DNA of 64,000 nucleotides from the NCBI RefSeq assembly GCF_035046485.1, contig NC_085138.1:8408823-8472822 (forward strand). Reading direction: 5' to 3'. The translations under genes were made by a program, and so were the position numbers. This document shows, piece by piece, positions 34,677 through 46,581 of the stretch. The notes under the pieces are model-generated. The model was not told the DNA's origin and searched no databases. It saw nothing but the letters and a program-made list of their open reading frames with translations. Origin of the DNA: Aedes albopictus (taxonomy: Eukaryota > Arthropoda > Insecta > Diptera > Culicidae). Position 1 is the stretch's first letter. The number at the start of each line of letters is the position of its first letter.

Positions 34677-35039
34677 TCACTGTTACATACACTACCCGTC
34701 ATAAGTACGGACTCACATAAAAAAGTATTGCAACACTCAGTTGAATATTGCATCACTTTGGAAATTATAGCATCACCTCAAAACAACTACATATGTGCTG
34801 CTATATCTCACATTTCTGAAAATATGAAAGATACAGTCTTCAGCAAAGTTGTTCAGAAGGTCGTTGGCATCACAATGGCAAGCAGTTTGATTAGCAATTC
34901 TGTCGCTAGATGACGCTAGTGAGCATAGGAAAATCAGCAGTTTTAACTAGTTCTATCTCGTGATCCTGATGAGATAGAAAGTTCAAGTCTTCGGCAAAGT
35001 TGTTCGGAAGATCATGGACATCATAATGACAGGCAGTTC

Positions 35040-35515
35040 ATCCACTTCATATTCAATAGGTTTAGGTCTGATTCACTTAATGTTCATGTGATTCAGGTGT
35101 ATGTCAATTTAATCCGAGTGATTCGGGTCTGATTCACTAGATATTCAAGAGGTTCAGGTCTGATTCATTTCATGTTTTAATGATTCAGGTCTGAACCATT
35201 TCAATCCAAGTGATTCAGGTCTGATTCACTTGATGTTCAAGTGATTTAGTTCTGATTCACTTGATAAAGTGATTCAGGCATGATTCACTTAATAATCAAA
35301 TGATTCAGGTCTGATTCACTTCAAATTCAAGTGATTCAGGCCTGATTCACTTGATATTCAAATAATTCAGGTCTGATTCACTTCATAATCAAGTAATTCA
35401 GCTCTGGTTCACTTCATGTTCAAGTGACTCAGGGCTGATTCACTTGATATTCAAGTGATTCAGCACTGATTCATTTAATATACAAGTGATTTAGGTCTGA
35501 TACACTTCATAAACT
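35040..35515. repeat. minisatellite, about 34 bp units
   Basis: About 14 imperfect copies of a unit such as gtgattcaggtctgattcac plus ttgatattcaa. Each unit contains its own inverted repeat (TCACTTGATATTCAAGTGA). Confidence 0.85.
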
Positions 35516-35571
35516 GCTATTCATTGGCCAATTTTTATTTTTTCATGCTTACTAGCGTCACGTAGCAGCAG

Positions 35572-35655
35572 AATTCAGTAACAAATTTTGAAAACGACGT
35601 ATAATCAATGATGTAGCATTGATTATACGTCGTTTTCAAAATTTGTTACTGAATT
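35572..35655. repeat. perfect 39 bp inverted repeat
   Basis: The arms 35572-35610 and 35617-35655 are exact reverse complements around the 6 nt loop atgtag. Confidence 0.92.
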
Positions 35656-35984
35656 GTGCATCAAACAGCTTGTAATTATGATGTCCAGGACTTTCCGAAC
35701 AACTTTGCCAAATACTTGAACCGTCTAGCTCATCAAGATCACAATATGGAACTAAGAATTGCGAACTAAATTGCTTGTCATTATAATGTCCATGATCTTC
35801 CGAACAATTTTGCCGAATATTTAAACTTTCTATCTCATCAGGATCACGAGATAGAACTAGTAAGAATTGCTCATTTTTTCATGCTCACTAGCGTCACCTA
35901 GCGGCAGAATTGTGAACTAAACTGCTTGTCATTGTGATGCCAACGACCGAACAACTTTGCTGAAGACTACCTTTCCGACTTTTC

Positions 35985-36345
35985 AAGGGGAATCCTCCAG
36001 GAATTTACCCAGGGAAAACTTTTACGGAGTCCTCCCAGTGCTCCCTCTCTTCTCTAGCAAATGCACCAGGAATTTTTCTAGGAATTGCTTCTTAAATTCC
36101 TCCAGACATTTATGTTTGTATATATTCCAGGGATTCGTCAACAAATTCCTTCAGGTGAATTTCATGAATTTTCCAAGAATTCCATTATTTGCGAGTTATC
36201 CGGAAATACCTCCAGGAATTTTTTCAAGAATTTCTGCAGGGATTCTTACAGTGATACTTCAAGAGTTTTCTCTAGTGATAGTTTCAAGGCTCTTACGAGA
36301 ATACTTTCAAGAATTCTTCCGAAGATCCTTCCGGAAATACGTCTA
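35985..36345. repeat. GGAATTCCTCCA-type satellite, block 3
   Basis: Last part of the satellite, beyond the foldback; it fades out after about 36345. Confidence 0.8.
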
Positions 36346-36829
36346 TCGATATGTCTATAGGATTATGCTCTGCGATGAATATATGCAGTATATAAAACTG
36401 CCTTTATGAAAATGGATGTATGAAAGAACTCCAGTTAGTCATGGAAGACAATATGTAGATATTTTCAAGAAATCTTCGGATGGATTCCCATGCTCTACCG
36501 GAGTAAATGTTGAAGGAAATCAAGAAACAAAAATCTGGGATAGTCCTAGAAATGGTTCGTAATTTTCAAAAGAGTTTATTTATGATTTCTTACGAGTTTT
36601 GATAGGTATTAACAAAAAAAATATTAAGAGCTACAGCACAAATAATGCTCGAGTGAAGATAAATCCTTAAATTTTCAGAAATTGACCATTGCTACCAGCA
36701 TCACGCTGATTTGTGTAGAACAGGCGAGCTTTTTTCAACGTATAGTACAAAATACAACAGCATGGCTATACAATTGCTAAGGATGCTCGCCCCCTCCCTG
36801 GCCGAAAAGCTGGCTACGCCCTTGGTCAT

Positions 36830-37470
36830 CCAAACTGTTCTTGAGTCAGACCACCCGGAAGTCTACAAGTGTAACAGTAATTTCTCTCATTGTACAAAGC
36901 TACGATTTGTATTCTATCATTGTCCAGTAAGTCTTCTGAGAATTCAATAGACAGTATTAGATCAGTCGGGATATCTTAGGTCATCCAAACTGTTTTTGAG
37001 TTTAGATCCTAAAGTTCAATAGACAGTATCAGATAGAAGGTAAAATTTGAAGTGTTATTAGTCAAAGTACGTTTAATTTGCAAATTGAGAAATAAATTTG
37101 TGAAAAAATTGCCACTTGGTTTGGAGGTATTCGAACCCACGACTCCGTATCGCTAGTCCGGCGCTTTAACCAACTAAGCCACAGAACAAGTTACGATTCT
37201 GGAGAAACTGGATTCGAAGCACCACCAAGTATCAGATAAGTCGGCATATCGTAGGTCATCCAAACATTTGTCTTTCCAATAAGTCTTCTGAAAGTTCAAA
37301 AGACAGTATCAGATCACTCGGGATATCCGGGGTCATCCAAATTGTTCTTGAGTTTAGATCCTAAAGTCTACGGGTGAAACGGTAAATAAATTCTATTATT
37401 ATACAAAGCTACGATTTGGAATCTATCATGTCCAGTGAATCTTCTGAATGTTCAATGGACATTATCAGAT
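36830..37470. repeat. three to four copies of a CATCCAAACTGTTCTTGAGT-type repeat
   Basis: Segments with tcatccaaactgttcttgag and acaaagctacgatttg recur at about 36830, 36975, 37255 and 37330, with a further copy at 28490. Unknown family. Confidence 0.6.
37105..37190 (-). repeat. tRNA-like sequence (SINE head)
   Basis: The minus strand has a perfect A box (TGGCTTAGTTGG) and a B box (GGTTCGAATACC), with a plausible D arm and T arm between them. The acceptor ends do not pair, so it is more likely a SINE or decayed tRNA copy than a functional tRNA. Confidence 0.6.
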
Positions 37471-37617
37471 TGGCTGGGGCCATTCAAACTATTATTATGT
37501 TAAAAATCTAGCATCTACACTAGTATTATGTTAAAAATCTAGCATCTACACTAGTAATTGAAGTTTCTGTTTCAGCTATTATCAAAAGTGTAGAACTGAA
37601 GCTATGGTCTCCGAAGT

Positions 37618-37875
37618 CTTCTTCTTCTTTATGGCTCTACGTCCCCACTGGGACTTGGCCTGCCTCGCTTTAACTTAGTGTTCTTTGAGCACTTCCACAG
37701 TTATTAATTGAAGGGCTTTCTTTGCCTGCCATTGCAAGAATTTGTATATTCTGAGGCAAGGACAATGATACATTATGTCCAACGAGTCGAGAAAATTTTC
37801 CCGACTGGAACGGGAATCGAACTCTCCGTCTCCGGATTGGCGATCCATAGCCTTAACCACTAGGCTAACTGGAGA
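37618..37875 (-). mobile_element. tRNA-derived SINE (Feilai-like)
   Basis: 258 bp on the minus strand, with A box (TAGCCTAGTGGTT), B box (GTTCGATTCCCG), a GAGAAGCA-less but similar body and an AAGAAGAAG tail. Exact 9 bp duplications ctccgaagt flank it (37609-37617 and 37876-37884). Aedes Feilai SINEs have this structure. Confidence 0.85.
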
Positions 37876-38410
37876 CTCCGAAGTAGTTTGGTTGATCTGG
37901 AATATTTCAAACAAAACTATCTTGGAATGACTCATGAAATGTCAGGGGGGATTACAGATTACAGTTGGATGTGCAATGGTACAGTTCACAGTGAGAATAA
38001 CTACTGTTACTGTCAAGAGTTAAACTTCAGGACAGTTTCGACGACCTTAAATGTTCCAAAGGTTTGTAATAACACCTAGTAGACTTCAGATTGGTCCACT
38101 AATCACGATTGATTATTCAACGCGTTACTCAGTATAGCAGATTTGGCTACTGTTACGAATGTAGACCTGAAGTTCTGAACTCCAAGGTAGTTTTGCTGAC
38201 CTATAATATCCCTATAGTGTCTATGAATAACATTGTAGATTTCAAGAGCTTCACGGATCCCAGTAGATTATGTAATGCTATTATTCATGGCGAAAACATA
38301 TAAAGTTATTCTTGTAGAGGCGAAGGACTTTACTACAGGACACTTTGAAACAACTAGAACTTCCCAGAATGTAAAGCACATTCTGATATTCTCAACAAAG
38401 GTTAAATGAA

Positions 38411-39355
38411 TAGGGGTAGGCGGGGCATTATGGACACCCTCAATATTTTGAAATATGCGAACTTTTTTAAACTTTTAATGAATGGAGAATATAGTTCATT
38501 TGTCTAAAACGTAGTTTCAGGAAAGAAACATTCGAAATTAAAATTATACTTGATTTTACACGAAAAAGTTGCGTTCTCCGTTTTTTGTGCATGGAAATTA
38601 TAATTTTCACACCATCTAAAATAAGATTTAGTGAGTAATTTTTTGCAGGTCGATTGAAACCTGATATTTCTAGAACACATGCAAGTAGTTTTGCAGTATC
38701 TACATGCTTAACATGTTTATATTTTCTTTTTTATTATATCAAAAATCAAGTTTGGAAATATCTTCTGCTGCCGGGGCAAAATGGACACTCACCTTTTTGA
38801 AAGAAGCGGCAAGGGAAAAATATAACCTAAATCACAAACCAACCAAATTCTTCGATTTCAATATATTTTCGGTTAAATGTTCACTATAGTAGACATAGGG
38901 TGAAACAAATTGGTCAAAAAACGACAGCAGTGGAAAATAGTTGTTCTAGGCACAGCTGTATATGCCGACAAAAACGAAGCTTTATCCAAAACAGCCTGAA
39001 TTTAAACTAACTGAACAAAAATGAACTACTTCGGCGTATTATTCATCCATAATAGTTGTTTTGACTTTATAGGTGTAAATAATGTACGAAATTCGTAAAA
39101 GTCTCATGGTGTCCATATTGCCCCATGGGGGTGTCCATTTTGCCCCGTATGCTTGAAGACGGTCATGAAAAACTAACATTTTTCATAACATTTTTTGAAG
39201 TGGATAAATCATTTTTCTTCATGAGCATTCTTATGCAATAGATGCTAAACAGACTTTAAAAGGATACATGTATCAAAAAACTAAACTTTTTTGACATCTT
39301 GCCAGGTAAAGTTGGCAAAAACCTTAGGGTGTCCATATTGCCCCGCCTACCCCTA
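38411..39355. mobile_element. foldback MITE with GGGGTAGGCGGGGCA ends
   Basis: 945 bp. The ends taggggtaggcggggca and tgccccgcctacccct are inverted, followed by a shared tggacaccct. The interior repeats GTCCATATTGCCCC words. TA is present at each edge. No ORF of interest. Confidence 0.85.
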
Positions 39356-39672
39356 CTTACGAACTTAACCCATATTAAAATTCAGCTTTTACAACAACTG
39401 GATATCGATAAGTTCGTTTCACCAGACTATATGGTGTTCAGGTTGTTCTAGGTTGTGAGTGAAGTCTCAAATACACATATTTCCATTTTTTCTTAATAGA
39501 GGACTTAATTTGCAACAACTTTGCCGAAGACAGTATTCTGTTATATTGAATGTGTGAATTTATACAGCAACAGCCGTACTTATCTATGTTGAGGTCACCC
39601 CTTACCCCTTCGGCTCCAAAGTGCTAAATCAGTTTTTTTGTGACTGAGGTTGACATAAATGCGAATACTCAC

Positions 39673-41222
39673 CCAAAATAGTATTCGCGTCGTCCGTAAT
39701 CCTAGGATGGATATCTTTGATCGCCAGAAAGTGCGTCTGCAACCGTTCCAAATCCCAGTGGCCATTCGGAGTGGTTTCCTCAAACTTTTCCCTAGTATCG
39801 TCCACGACCGAGAGTGCCAGAATGTGATTGGCCACTCGCTCATCCCAGTGCTCATTCCGATCGTCGGTCAAAATCAGCACCAAATCGAACCGACTCAGCA
39901 GTGGCCCTCCGATCCCAAGGTTTGCACTACTGTTGGCCTCCATTTCGACCATCGAAAGCAGATTCTTAGGATTTGTTGCCGCCAGCACAACGCACCTCGT
40001 ACTCAGCTTACACACCAGACCCGCCTTGGCCATGCTGATCGTTTGCTGTTCCATCGCTTCGTGAATCGATGCCTTGTCCGATTCGCGCATCAAGTTGAAC
40101 TCATCTATGCAACAGACTCCTCCATCGGCCAGAACCAAAGCGCCCGCTTCCAACTGCCATTCGCCGTCCTCTTTCACGGCCGCCGCCGTCAAACCAGCAG
40201 CCGAACATCCCATGCCGGTGGTGAAAACTGATCGCACTGAAACTTCCGAAGCAAATTTCAACAGTCTGGACTTGGCCAGTCCTGGATCTCCCACCAGAAG
40301 CAGATGGGAGTGACCTCGCACGCTGGCACCACTACCTAGGAATCTCTCCGTACAACTGGCCAGCGAGAGGGCAACCGCCAGCTTCACCGGATACATCCCA
40401 TGGATCTCGGGACAGAACGATTGTACCAGCATGTCCCTCGCCGCCAGCTCCCCAATCTCCTTGATCGTGTTCTGCCATTCACCTCGAACGAACACCAAAT
40501 GCTCCGGCAGATCCTTCCCTAGGTTCATCTTGTTCTCGTCCTTGGAAACACTGTTGGCATTCATCGCTATGGTCACCTCCGTCCGCTTGCCCTGAACTAG
40601 CGGACTCCAGCGGCGCTCTATAATCCCTACAACGGTCACGCAATCACCCGGCTGGCAGTTGTCCACCAGGTCGTTTTCCAGCGTCACCAACAACGAGGCC
40701 GGAACGTTCCGTTCGCTCATTATCTCCTGAATGCGAATTTCCTGATAGTCTCGGCAGTAATCCGGCTGGGGTTGGGCACTCTTTTGATGGGGCGCTCCCT
40801 TGCAACCGGTTTCACCGGCCATCGGGCAAGCACGAGGTGGATCGAATACGTAACTCTTTTCGTACTGAGCCTCGAGTACGAAATCGTTCTTGCACCGGCT
40901 GCAGGTGTACTCTCGCTTAAATTCCAGGAACCGCGCCTGGGTCATTCGTATCACGCTGCCCTTGACCTGTACGAACTGGCCGACGTTATCGTTGTTTGGA
41001 AAAGCCACCTTCCGAACGGCTTCCGCCACCGTTTGTGGCATATTCACGAACCGCACGTGACAGTTCTGCTTGATTTGGAACCCCGGCTCGAGAAACATGT
41101 TTCCCTCCACCAAGGACTTCTGAGCGTTCAACAGACAGGTGTTCCACTTGATCCATTCCGAACGATAATTTCGAATCAGCGCGTTGTACAAACTAGGCTG
41201 CTTCCGCTGAAGGTGAGATAAA
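39673..41222 (-). CDS. MCM9: MCM9 coding exon 2 (N-terminal OB fold and AAA+ helicase core)
   Basis: MCM9 pairs with MCM8 as a helicase acting in homologous recombination and interstrand crosslink repair. This exon encodes residues about 31-548: the N-terminal domain with a zinc finger (CSRC at 138-141, CP...GC at 163-171), an OB fold with VGQFVQVKGSVIRM, then the AAA+ core. Walker A is GDPGLAKS (about 342-349), Walker B CIDEF (about 402-406), sensor 1 ATNP (about 446-449) and arginine finger LLSRFD (about 472-477), all intact. The alignment with vertebrate MCM9 is close, including CRDYQEI and KLAVALSLAS. The exon is bounded by ctttcag and ggtgagt. Intron phases are 2 before and 1 after. Confidence 0.94.
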
Positions 41223-41288
41223 CTGAAAGCAGAAATTTTGTTTGAATAATCATTAAATCTGGTAAAATGTAATTCAACATCCACTTAC

Positions 41289-41380
41289 TTGATATTAATC
41301 GAAACGTTGACCAAGTCGTCGGGATTGTTCAGCAGATTTGTGATTTCTTCGTCGTAGTACTGTTTCAAATAATCCTCCAT
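41289..41380 (-). CDS. MCM9: MCM9 coding exon 1 (start)
   Basis: Starts at an ATG (minus, 41380) and encodes MEDYLKQYYDEEITNLLNN to NIN, ending at a good donor (gtaagt) before a 66 bp intron. Adding it to the two other exons gives an in-frame 3348 nt CDS, 1115 residues. No ATG in frame lies upstream within the same open stretch that I can see. Confidence 0.88.
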
Positions 41381-41800
41381 GTTACAAGTCAAATTTTGAA
41401 ACAATATTTTCAGAATGATCAGAATAATTTCTGAACAAATTTCAAAGAATCGCGACTTTTAAATGCGAAAACATGAAAATACTGGTAAAAATTCGCTGCA
41501 GCGAAGCGCGCGTTCGTTTGAATGTTTTCTTTCACTCTGTTTTGATCCCTCTCTTCGTTGGGTGTCGAATAATCGGTCGAAAGTGACACGTGATCGCCTT
41601 TCTCGGAATCAAGTCTATGGGGTTGGTAAAAACTCGCCGAAAAGAATTTCGTCGAATGTAACCTTACGGTTCGTATCAATAAAACTGCATTAAATAATCC
41701 AATTTTTTATAATATCGGACATTTTGAAGTTTTACATAAGAACGATTAATTATTAGATCCACTCTCAGTAGAAACAGGACTCCCTGGGCATAATGTATAT
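41290..41800. other. MCM9 5' flank
   Basis: Contains exon 1 (41289-41380) and about 400 bp upstream with no other gene or repeat. The MCM9 promoter should lie here, but I see no clear TATA box. Confidence 0.4.
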
Positions 41801-42155
41801 AGACACTATGGTCCACTGCACGAATTTAAGCTTGCCTGCTTTCTCTCACGGAAAATTTGACGTTTGAGCGGTGCCGACACTGCTCAAACGTCAAATTTCG
41901 TGTGAGAGTAAGCAGGTCAGTATATTCGTGCAGTAATCCATAGATTCCATAGACTCGCGGAGGCGAAGACAACTGTAGCCGAACGAACTGTCAGTTCGTG
42001 TAGCCAAACGAGCATGACGACACGATTTCAATAGCTACAATGGATTGCGTGACGTCATATTCGCTCGGTACACTCTAAATTCAGGGTGAAACACACTAAA
42101 ATATGATTGCTCAACCATGTCTCCGCGAGTCTATGGAATCTATATAGTGTCTATA
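41797..42155. mobile_element. foldback element with an inner palindrome
   Basis: The ends tatagacactat (41798) and atagtgtctata (42144) are inverted; a ctccgcgagtctatggaatc pair adds a second stem. The inner block 41817-41933 is an almost perfect palindrome (tgcacgaat...attcgtgca) around gctcaaacgtcaaattt. Confidence 0.75.
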
Positions 42156-42285
42156 ATAATGTATCATTGTGTTTAGGGGCCATGCACAAATGACGTCACG
42201 CTTTTATGGGTGAGGGGGGTTTTGCAAAACGTGACGACCCATGCACAAATTGGTGAGGTCCCATACAAAAAGTGTGAATAGGGGG

Positions 42286-43162
42286 CAGAGCGTTCATGAT
42301 TAACAAAAATTTTAATCATGATTAATCCTTGATGATTAAAATTCCAATTTTGGTGATTATTGATTATGATTAATGATTAATTTGATTTTGAGGACGATTA
42401 AAGATTATGATTAGTGATTAAAATTGGTTTTATCTGTAATTATTGATTATGGCTTGGATTATGATTAATGATTAAAAATGGCTCATTGATTAAAAATCAT
42501 GATTTATCAATCACAAAAAACTGGAAATGATTAAAATATATTTATTGTTTAACTTGTTTTAAAGTTTAAAAAGTAAAAGGTAACTCTGTCCGGGAGATTT
42601 TTTGAAAAAAGAATCATAAATTATATTACAGTAGACGTTCGGTCGGTGCAAACGGTTTAACTGCAATGCTTTTTAACTGCAAGTCCGGTAAGTGCAACAA
42701 ATTTGCAGTTATCGCACCGCCAAACGTCAAAATGGTGCGCCATGTTAGCCCTAATGAACAGTCGAATGATTTTTTCGTTCATTTTACGTCAATTGACGGC
42801 TTGTTGACACTGTCAGGCGTTGCAGTTATCGAATTTTGGTTCGCTAAGTGAAACGTAAACATGTTGCAGTTATCGAACGTCTACTGTATTTAGAACAGCA
42901 TTTGAACCAATTTTAATTTCATCATATATATATATATTTTATATGATGAATCATTTTTGGTGATGAATCATTAATGATTGATTAATATTTTTTTCTTATG
43001 ATTATGATTACTGATTAATGATTAGATTGCAAAAACAGTGTGATTTAGAATAATGATTAATGATTAAATGAGATTTTTTGTGATTATGATTAATGATATT
43101 GATTATTCTTAATCATTAATCATTAATCATGATTAAATTTATGATTAATCATTAACGCTCTG
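42286..43162. mobile_element. hAT-type MITE rich in ATGATTAAT repeats
   Basis: The ends CAGAGCGTTCATGATTAA and TTAATCATTAACGCTCTG are inverted and flanked by an exact 8 bp duplication ataggggg (42278-42285 and 43163-43170). The interior is simple attaatgatta repeat, itself interrupted by the 258 bp TA MITE. Confidence 0.88.
42629..42886 (-). mobile_element. 258 bp TA-flanked MITE nested in the hAT MITE
   Basis: Full-length copy between TA dinucleotides, the third and innermost level of this nest. Confidence 0.9.
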
Positions 43163-43210
43163 ATAGGGGGGAATGTGAATTTTCACGTGCAATAATTTTG
43201 TGTATCACCC

Positions 43211-44747
43211 CAAACAGAAAAAAACTGTTGTGTAATATTACATCTATCAATACGTCAGTTGCATGAATATTACATCGGACGATGTACACATAAGAACCAG
43301 AGTTTACCACACTGAAAATATTCTACACGTTCGAATCACACGTTTCACACATGAATTTTCACCACTTGGGAAACAATTAAATTTAACGTGTAAAACCAGT
43401 CGTAGATTCACTTTTCGAAATCATTTGTAAAACACGTTAATATGCCATCATTAATGTAAATTTTCTTCAGAATATTAGTAATAGGCACCCAGCTTTGGGT
43501 TTCTGTTCTCCAAAAATGAAGCATGCTTAGACATACTCAGCGCGAGCGAGTTTGGTGATGTACATTAAGTAGTAGGCGAACCATGTCCATTATCGATACA
43601 TAAACACACTGTCAAACACGATCAAATCATGTGTAAAAGACAGTGGTTCAGAACCTAAACTATTCAACATCTGATTCAAAAGAATTACACGTTAATATAG
43701 CTTGCTGTTTTAAACGATAAATTAACGTGTAAAAGAACATGGAAGAGGTGTTTCGATTATTTTCAGTGCATTGCTCATCTGTACATACATAAATGTGACA
43801 GCGAGCCTCCCACCAAATTGTCTCCGAGCTCTTCAAAATCGCAGTGTGCTGCGCTGCTATGAGGCTCATGAAAATCTGGTGGGTGCGAGCTGGGCACATA
43901 GCTCCCGGAGAGCTCGTCTCATGCGCTGCGTGAGCTGTTGGTATCTAAGGTGAAAAACAACTTCTTGGTAACGAAGAATCCCAACAACTTTTTTTCCGTA
44001 CACTACTAAAGTGTCTGGTTGGTCTTTGCGATATGACTAGGGACTCTCAATGCAAAGATTAAGGTTTCAATTCTCGTTCGTTTAGGAAATTTTTGTCGTG
44101 AAATTTTCTAATTTAATCAGCGCATGAGACGAAGCTCATGAGACACATCTTGAGAAAAATGAGGAGCACAACTTTCAGTCTCAAAATGTACAGTGCTCCT
44201 GGAAGCTCGCTTGCCATGTGGCTCCCGTACATGGGACTACAGCACATGTACATCAACTCTGATAAGAACAAAACATTTTACATCAAAACGATGTAATCGT
44301 ACATAGGAATCGTGATTATATTGATTATTTAGTATGTACATCGGAATGAACTACATCGGGCGGGTTGCATTTATTTTTTGTTGTGCACCTCACAATATAC
44401 AAATTCATGCAATCCAGGTAAAGAAAGCCCTTCAATACCGATCAATACTAAAGATTAATAATAAAGATCTGATTCCAATATTCTCGTCGCGGTTGAAACC
44501 CGAAATTTTCCCACACGCGACAATCAAATTTTCTCCAAATCCATAAGTGAAACTCAACGTCGGACGTAGTGCGTTAGGCTTCGGATCTGCCCCCCATCCA
44601 GCGCACTTTGTCCGACGTACGTCTGACGCACGGTTTAGGAGAAAAATCAATTTTTGCGTGTTTAAAATTTCGATGAACAATAATTTCTGGAGCAACTCTG
44701 AGTCAATTTCTGAGATATAAGAACACAGCAGAGAGCACAATATGCAT
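43211..44747. other. intergenic with ACACGTTAA-type repeats
   Basis: No gene is seen. CACGTTAA/TTAACGTG words recur around 43390-43730, possibly a foldback. The remainder is unassigned. Confidence 0.4.
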
Positions 44748-45237
44748 TGTTGGGAAGGAAAACAACATTTTTATCTGCGCGCAGCATCACGTAGTACAAA
44801 CGGACAATGCCCTGAAACTCCCCGGCAGTCAACAACAAACACAGACTCATGCACAGCGTCGGCGAGGTCGGTGACGACGATGGCAACAGTGAGTGACAGC
44901 ATGACAGTGAGTGCCTTCCAGTGAGTGCACCGCGAAGGAGTGAGTGGCTCTGTCGATCATCATTGCCGTCGTCATCATCATCGCCCGATAAAAGTACTGC
45001 GGGTTCGCGAACATTCTGGAATGCGCGGCGCGCGACTTTTCTAGAATGTGCGGCGAACTATAAATATGCGCAAGGTGCGCAGTGGAGTTCAGTTATGTTT
45101 TCAATCGTCGCGCGGATATGATCGACTAAAGAAAAATAAAAGTGAGTATCAAGTATTAATAAAGTGTGAATTGTTAAGTGAAGTATAATAAAGTGATGTG
45201 TATGTAAAAACTTGCCTAGTGTTTTGCCTTCGTTACA
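44748..45237 (+). repeat. BEL/Pao LTR (single, 5')
   Basis: About 490 bp, from TGTTGGGAAGG to CCTTCGTTACA, placed by its TG...CA ends and its position just upstream of a gag. TATAAATA and an initiator lie inside, and AATAAAG words near the end. A matching 3' LTR was not found, so the ends are inferred. Confidence 0.6.
45059..45094 (+). promoter_or_regulatory. LTR core promoter (TATA and Inr)
   Basis: TATAAATA at 45059-45066 and TTCAGTT at 45088-45094, with 32 bp from TATA to the initiator A, the usual insect spacing. Confidence 0.7.
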
Positions 45238-45654
45238 ATCCGGAAAATAGTTTTTTGAACATTTGGTCCTTCGAACCGGATAGTGCAGATCCAGTGAAGA
45301 AGGCTCTAGGCAAGTTCGCGTCGCGTACAGTATCGCGCAGTCGAGTGCGGTCGTAGAAGTAATCGTTGCGGGTCGTAGAAAGTGTGCGCGAAAGTGATAG
45401 TCGCGAGACCACCGTAGCAGTGTCCGTCGCAGTCAGCGGTACTGTAGATCTTGATCAGTCGAGTATTTCATCGTCCGTCGAGTATTCGGTAGCAGCTCAG
45501 CTACAGTGTGAGACAGTGCTTTCGGTGCGCGTCATTCGTCGGTTGAACCATTCAGACACAAGCAGCTGAGGTATTCAACGGCGTCGCCGGCCGGCGGCAT
45601 ATCAGTATTAGTACTATACATTCAGTTGAACGACGGATCATCACAGCTTTCGGC

Positions 45655-46581
45655 ATGACGTCAGAGCTCAAGCGACTGCGTGGAGTGATTCTTGGACGAT
45701 TGACACGGATCGAGGTGTTTATCCGAGATATCGACTCCAAGTCCGGCCTGACTGAGGATCATATTCAAGCGCGGCTAGAGATCATCGACCAGTGTTGGGC
45801 TGAGTACAGCACTGTACAGAACAACATCGACGCAGGTGAAGACATCGACGTTGAAGAGGAGGAAGAAAAACGTGCTGCATTTGAGGAGCGATGCATCAAC
45901 GCAAGGGTTGCTCTTCGTTCCGCCCTCAGAAGAATGCAGAGACAAGGAACAACATCTGATAGTCGTAACATCGACCGACCATTGCTGCCTGTTCAGCTTC
46001 AGCACCAGATTCCAGTTCCTCAACAATCAGTGGATGTGCGATTGCCAACGCTGGAGCTGCCTACTTTTGGGGGTGATTACATGGACTGGCCAGGATTTAG
46101 GGATGCATTTCAGGCACTCATCGACAGAAACATGCAGCTGTCCAACGTGCAGAAGTTGTTATACCTGAAATCGACCCTCAAAGAAGAAGCAGCTAGCGTA
46201 TTAGAAGCGTTAGATATTACCGATGCCAACTACCAGGTGGCCTGGGATCTACTAGTGGAGATGTTCGAAAATCGTCGAGTGATCAAGCAGAAGCATTTAA
46301 AAGCGTTGTTCACCATCAAACAGGTGCCAGAGGATTCACCGAGGGAGCTGCGCCGTTTGTTGACAGAGTTCCAGCGGAATGTCAATGCGTTGAAACAGTT
46401 TGGTGAACCTACTGAAGAATGGAGCACGCTTCTGGTATACCTCATCGCCATCAAACTGGACGGGACACCACGCCGTGATTGGGAGACTCAGACCCAGGAT
46501 GACGAGTCGCCAACATATGAAGAGATCGTCAAATTTATCAACAAGAGATGTTGGATTACCGAGATCTCGGCAAAGTTTTAA
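45655..46581 (+). pseudogene. BEL/Pao gag, truncated
   Basis: 308 residues of BEL-type Gag: a coiled, charged N-terminus (about 1-100), then LPTLELPTFGGDYMDWPGF and KLLYLKSTLKEEAASVLEAL, the DUF1759 signature, and RRVIKQKHLKALFTIKQVPE. The family protein continues to a zinc knuckle, protease and RT, but here the frame runs into a foreign sequence (CTCGGCAAAGTTTTAAC) after about residue 296. A further gag-like stretch (NRDRNPSRNPKQNPFQHPHF, with CSSCG) lies at about 47035-47220. A decayed copy. Confidence 0.85.

Larger units (their letters stand above)
34835..35968. mobile_element. large foldback element inside the satellite
   Basis: The left arm (34835-35036: agtcttcagcaaagttgtt, then ctagtgagcat, then tctcgtgatcctgatgagat) is repeated inverted in the right arm (about 35745-35968). 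The centre holds a minisatellite and a perfect hairpin. Satellite sequence resumes directly beyond both sides. Confidence 0.8.
42176..43210. mobile_element. outer foldback MITE (CATGCACAAATGACGTCACGC type), interrupted
   Basis: The left end (ggccatgcacaaatgacgtc) matches the family at 23528-23697. It is interrupted after ataggggg by a hAT-type MITE. The right end beyond 43170 is degenerate. Confidence 0.6.

Noticed and set aside
37105..37190. functional tRNA gene
   Set aside because: A and B boxes are good but acceptor arms do not pair; more likely SINE-derived.
43983..44092. tRNA-like sequence
   Set aside because: Only a weak B-box resemblance (GTTTCAATTCTCG), no A box.
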